Part shown: positions 61,226 through 64,000 of the stretch, piece after piece
Numbering within the stretch: position 1 is the first letter of the stretch
Layout: each line of letters starts with the position of its first letter
DNA from: Anaerolineaceae bacterium
Lineage (GTDB): Bacteria; Chloroflexota; Anaerolineae; Promineifilales; Promineifilaceae
NCBI GenBank assembly: GCA_002699125.1
Contig: PABI01000078.1
Coordinates: forward strand, 83,421 to 147,420
DNA length: 64,000 nt
Direction: 5' to 3'
Made by a program: the position numbers and the translations under genes
Notes under the pieces: model-generated
Database searches by the model: none
What the model saw: only the letters and a program-made list of their open reading frames with translations
Told to the model about the DNA's origin: nothing

Positions 61226-62284
61226 CTAACCATCGTCACCTCCTTGTGTCATAAGGACCGGAGCCGGGCCTGTTGATTCGCGTACAATTAAACGAATAGG
61301 CATATCTACCCGCTGCACAGGCCGATTCGGTTGTTCAATACGTGCCAGTAAAAGCCTGACAGCTTCCTGTCCAAATTTAACGGCATCTTTGGAGACGGTT
61401 GTCAGGCGCGGCACAAGGTAATTAGCCATAGGGATATTGTCGTAACTGACCAGGGACAGATCGGTTGGCACCTGTAAGCCGAGATCGGCAGCAGTCCTCA
61501 GTACGCCAACGGCAAGCATATCGTTGATGGCAATCAGCGCAGTAGGTCTTGAAGGAAGCAGAAGAAGTTGTAGTGCAGCCTGATAGGCATCTTCAATGGT
61601 GGGGCCACATTGGGCAATCAGCTCCGGGTCAACCGGCACACCGGCTGCCTGCAAACATTCCCGGTATGGAACTAACCGATCTTCGGCGAGAATAGGTGGA
61701 GCCACCCCATAGATCAAACCAATCCGGCGATGCTCTAAGGAGAGCAAATAAGTCATGATTTCCTGGGTTACAGTGCGGTAGTCTGACCACACCGAGTCGA
61801 TATTTTCGGTAGGCTCACCTATTTTGACAATGGGAAGCTGTCGCTTGATAAGCTGTGACAAGGTATTGTTGACTTTTTTCGTCTGCGTGGTGAAAGATCC
61901 TTGCAATATGAGGCCATCAATTCTTCGCTGAGCCAGGTCTTGTAGTGTGTCATCTTCATATTCTTGGCTGAGCGATGTACTGGAGAGAATGATGCGGTAA
62001 CCATGAGCGCGGGCTTCTTGCTCTATTCCATTGGCATATTCCCAGAAGTGGGGATTACGGATGTCGGGGATGATGGCTCCGATGGTTCGTGTGCTGCCGG
62101 AGCGTAGAGCTTGCGCGCGGGCGTCTGGCATGTAGCCTAGTTCGGCTACGGCCTCTAATACGCGCTGGCGGGTTTCTTCAGAGATGGGGACACGGCCGTT
62201 TGCCAGACCATTAACCACATAGGAAACAGTCGCTCGGGAAACGCCGGCTCGTTTGGCCACATCGACTTGCGTGGGTCGTTTCAT
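61226..62284 (-). CDS. LacI-family transcriptional regulator
   Basis: The 352-residue protein has an N-terminal LacI helix-turn-helix and hinge (QVDVAKRAGVSRATVSYVVNGLANGRVPIS, residues 4-35). A periplasmic-binding-like effector domain follows (TIGAIIPDIRNPHFWEYANGIEQEA to about 335). It is probably the repressor of the GH3/importer/GH78 unit downstream. Its own promoter carries an operator palindrome (62388-62399), suggesting autoregulation. The effector sugar is unknown. Confidence 0.93.
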   Translation of the reverse strand: MKRPTQVDVAKRAGVSRATVSYVVNGLANGRVPISEETRQRVLEAVAELGYMPDARAQALRSGSTRTIGAIIPDIRNPHFWEYANGIEQEARAHGYRIILSSTSLSQEYEDDTLQDLAQRRIDGLILQGSFTTQTKKVNNTLSQLIKRQLPIVKIGEPTENIDSVWSDYRTVTQEIMTYLLSLEHRRIGLIYGVAPPILAEDRLVPYRECLQAAGVPVDPELIAQCGPTIEDAYQAALQLLLLPSRPTALIAINDMLAVGVLRTAADLGLQVPTDLSLVSYDNIPMANYLVPRLTTVSKDAVKFGQEAVRLLLARIEQPNRPVQRVDMPIRLIVRESTGPAPVLMTQGGDDG

Positions 62285-62372
62285 AGACCTGAGAACCTGT
62301 TTCGATTTTGAGCCCTCTTCCTTGTTTGCGCCCCTCGCTCAAAATCGACCTACAAGACAGTTCATTTGAGGA

Positions 62373-62399
62373 TTTACACGTGCCAATTTACACGTGTAA
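62373..62399. promoter_or_regulatory. Candidate LacI operator with perfect palindrome
   Basis: TTACACGTGTAA (62388-62399) is a perfect 12-bp palindrome, and TTACACGTG at 62374-62382 repeats its left half with 14-bp periodicity. It lies just downstream of the -10, where repression would be effective. No copy was seen before the GH3 or binding-protein genes. Confidence 0.6.
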
Positions 62400-62404
62400 G
62401 TGAC

Positions 62405-62433
62405 AGTTTAGCATTACTAAAGTCACCTGTCAA
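62405..62433 (-). promoter_or_regulatory. Sigma-70 promoter of the lacI gene
   Basis: Perfect TTGACA (62428-62433), 17-bp spacer and TAAACT (62405-62410) on the minus strand. It lies between the P450 stop and the operator. Confidence 0.8.
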
Positions 62434-62441
62434 GCCAAGTT

Positions 62442-63767
62442 TTATTTTCTTGTTGCGGTCATTAAAATGCCGTGTTTGGCGCGTAGGGTGACGAGGGCAT
62501 GTTCCTCAATGGGATGCTCGGGAACAAGGTGCAGGTGGAACTTTTGCAGCACCATCGGCAGGATGATGATACTCTCCATGAGGGCAAACTGATCGCCGAT
62601 GCATTTGCGTGCACCGGCCCCAAAGGGGATATAGGCGTAGCGATGTCGTGCCGCCTCTTGCTCGGGGGTGAAACGTTCAGGGTCGAATTTATCCGGGTTG
62701 GGCCAAAAAGCAGGATGGCGATGCAAGGTGTAGGGGCTGAGAGCCACAATGGCACCGGCCGGAATATGGTAGCCACCAATTTCATCGTCGGCCAAAGTGT
62801 GGCGGCTGATGGACCAGGCAGACGGGTAGAGGCGCATCGATTCTTTGATGACTTTGTTGCTGTATTCCAGTTGGGGGAAGTCGGTGATGGTGGGGGAACG
62901 GCCGTTCAAAACCAAATCCAGTTCCGCCTCTATCTTCTCCACAACTTCCCGGTGTTGGGCCAGCAAATACCACAGCCAGCCGAGCGTGTTGGCCGTGGTT
63001 TCATGCCCGGCAATGAGCAGTGACATCACCTCGTCCCGAATTTGCACATCGTCCATCGCCTCACCGCTATCTTCATAGCGCACCTGGATGAGCATATCCA
63101 GCAAATCGCGCTGCTCGCCATGCGGCCGTTGGCGACGTTGTTGAATGAAGCCATACACAATCTCGTCCAGCACCTGCAGCATCTCTTGGAAGCGGCGGCG
63201 CTTGGGCTTGGCAATTTCGATGAGCGTATTCACCGCATCCCCAATGCGATGCGATTGCTCATCGATATCGTAGCCAAACAGCGCCCGCGAAACGATGTTC
63301 AACGTTAGCGTCATCATCTCGCTGGCAATGTCGAACGGTTCATTTTGGGCCGCATGGGCGTCAATTCTGGCCAACGTTTCATGGGTAGCCTCGACCATCA
63401 GGTCGGCAAAGTTGGCCAGATAGCTGCGGTGAAAAAACGGCTGGATCAGGCGGCGCTGTTTACGCCACAGTGGATTTTCGCTGGTGAGCAGCCCTTGCCC
63501 GGTGAGGGATTGCAGCATGTATTTATTGAGATGGGTCTCTTTGGTGTAGTTACGGCCGTTGCTCACCAACACATGCTTCACAAAATCGGGATGATTGAGC
63601 AGGTACGCCTGTTCCGGCGTGGCCCGATATTGCACGATGTCGCCGTACTCCTGGGTAAGCTGTAAGAAAAAACGATGTGGTGCGCGCACCAAGTCACGAG
63701 CACCACCTGAAAAAAAAGGAGCCTTTTGCAGGTTTCCTTCGACTATGCCATTGGTTTTTGAAGTCAT
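62442..63767 (-). CDS. Cytochrome P450
   Basis: The 441-residue haem monooxygenase has the I-helix oxygen-binding AGHETTANTLGW, the K-helix E-x-x-R in VIKESMRLYPSAW, the PERF-type DPERFTPE and the haem loop FGAGARKCIGDQFA with the cysteine ligand C389. There is no membrane anchor, so it is soluble. The pattern resembles CYP102/CYP110/CYP4-like bacterial enzymes that hydroxylate fatty acids or terpenoids. No ferredoxin or reductase gene is adjacent, and it is transcribed apart from the sugar unit. Substrate unknown. Confidence 0.93.
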   Translation of the reverse strand: MTSKTNGIVEGNLQKAPFFSGGARDLVRAPHRFFLQLTQEYGDIVQYRATPEQAYLLNHPDFVKHVLVSNGRNYTKETHLNKYMLQSLTGQGLLTSENPLWRKQRRLIQPFFHRSYLANFADLMVEATHETLARIDAHAAQNEPFDIASEMMTLTLNIVSRALFGYDIDEQSHRIGDAVNTLIEIAKPKRRRFQEMLQVLDEIVYGFIQQRRQRPHGEQRDLLDMLIQVRYEDSGEAMDDVQIRDEVMSLLIAGHETTANTLGWLWYLLAQHREVVEKIEAELDLVLNGRSPTITDFPQLEYSNKVIKESMRLYPSAWSISRHTLADDEIGGYHIPAGAIVALSPYTLHRHPAFWPNPDKFDPERFTPEQEAARHRYAYIPFGAGARKCIGDQFALMESIIILPMVLQKFHLHLVPEHPIEEHALVTLRAKHGILMTATRK

Positions 63768-64000
63768 TACTTTTTAAGAACACACAAGATCACAACTTGG
63801 TTTCTTGCCTATCAAATCCTACAGGTTAATAAAATTTACCCGTATCATACCTGATGGAGAAACGAAAACCCAAGAAAAAAGCCCAGCAACAAACGCGGGT
63901 ATCACCACGGTAAACCGTGATTGAACATTAAAAACGGCAGAATTGGCGCAAAAGGATTCATCGTGCATACTGGTAAGTTCGCCAAAACATTCCAGTAGGA
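63768..64000. other. Window end without recognised gene
   Basis: Upstream region of the P450 gene. It contains a small hairpin CACGG-TAAA-CCGTG at about 63905-63918. A 19-codon lysine-rich frame (63854-63913) has no ribosome binding site and is not called. No clear promoter was found. Confidence 0.35.

Noticed and set aside
63854..63913. 19-codon lysine-rich frame resembling a short basic protein
   Set aside because: No ribosome binding site, no homology recognised and too short to judge.
1..64000. tRNA, rRNA, prophage and transposase genes
   Set aside because: I looked for conserved tRNA arms with CCA-type ends, rRNA words, and integrase or transposase motifs, and saw none that could be supported by eye.

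Overview
The window looks like a chromosomal segment of a Chloroflexota bacterium (Anaerolineae/Caldilineae/Ardenticatenia-like). This is inferred from the very large multi-GAF sensor proteins, the NB-ARC/TPR LuxR regulators, lipoproteins with long acidic or Thr/Pro stalks, a RhaEW-type bifunctional aldolase-dehydrogenase, and gene style overall. No rRNA, tRNA, CRISPR array or transposase was seen. The octamer ACGGCCGT, a perfect palindrome, occurs about 75 times by hand count where roughly one is expected, a HIP1-like genome signature.

Layout. (1) 1-1399: the tail of a response regulator, a YbaK deacylase and a small membrane protein. (2) 1514-3007: a GH13 amylase-family enzyme with its own promoter. 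(3) 3256-14782: a signalling island on the plus strand. It holds a stand-alone receiver, a membrane multi-GAF protein without a kinase, a Methyltransf_19-type SAM enzyme, a 1347-residue multi-GAF histidine kinase, a threonine synthase fused to a phosphoacceptor receiver domain, and a receiver-kinase hybrid. (4) 14903-26054: mixed genes, namely a DMT permease, NDH-2, a LuxR/NB-ARC regulator, a cupin, a SnoaL-like protein, a ParB-like protein, a lipoprotein, a CelD-like acyltransferase with a GT4 glycosyltransferase, and a small AT-rich membrane protein. (5) 26256-28221: serS with a T-box leader and a near-consensus promoter. (6) 28218-33022: a GNAT enzyme and a heterodimeric ABC exporter.

(7) 33023-50521 is the main metabolic unit, on the minus strand. 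From the promoter at 50493-50521 the order is RhaT, two permeases, RhaS (ABC importer), RhaM mutarotase, RhaA isomerase, RhaB kinase, a tandem class II aldolase, RhaEW, LutA, LutB, LutC, a DUF624 (YesL-like) membrane protein, gluconate kinase, a VOC protein and a phosphoesterase. Together these can take L-rhamnose to DHAP plus L-lactaldehyde, then L-lactate, then pyruvate. A divergent regulator fuses a DeoR protein to a periplasmic-binding-protein-like domain. (8) 52303-62433: a second sugar unit on the minus strand with a LacI regulator (own promoter and TTACACGTGTAA operator), an exported GH3 glycosidase, a MalEFG-type importer and an intracellular GH78 alpha-L-rhamnosidase that would feed rhamnose into unit 7. 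(9) 62442-63767: a cytochrome P450.

Almost every intergenic gap holds a long imperfect inverted repeat from one of several families. Some of these repeats reach into the 3' ends of genes and supply their stop codons.
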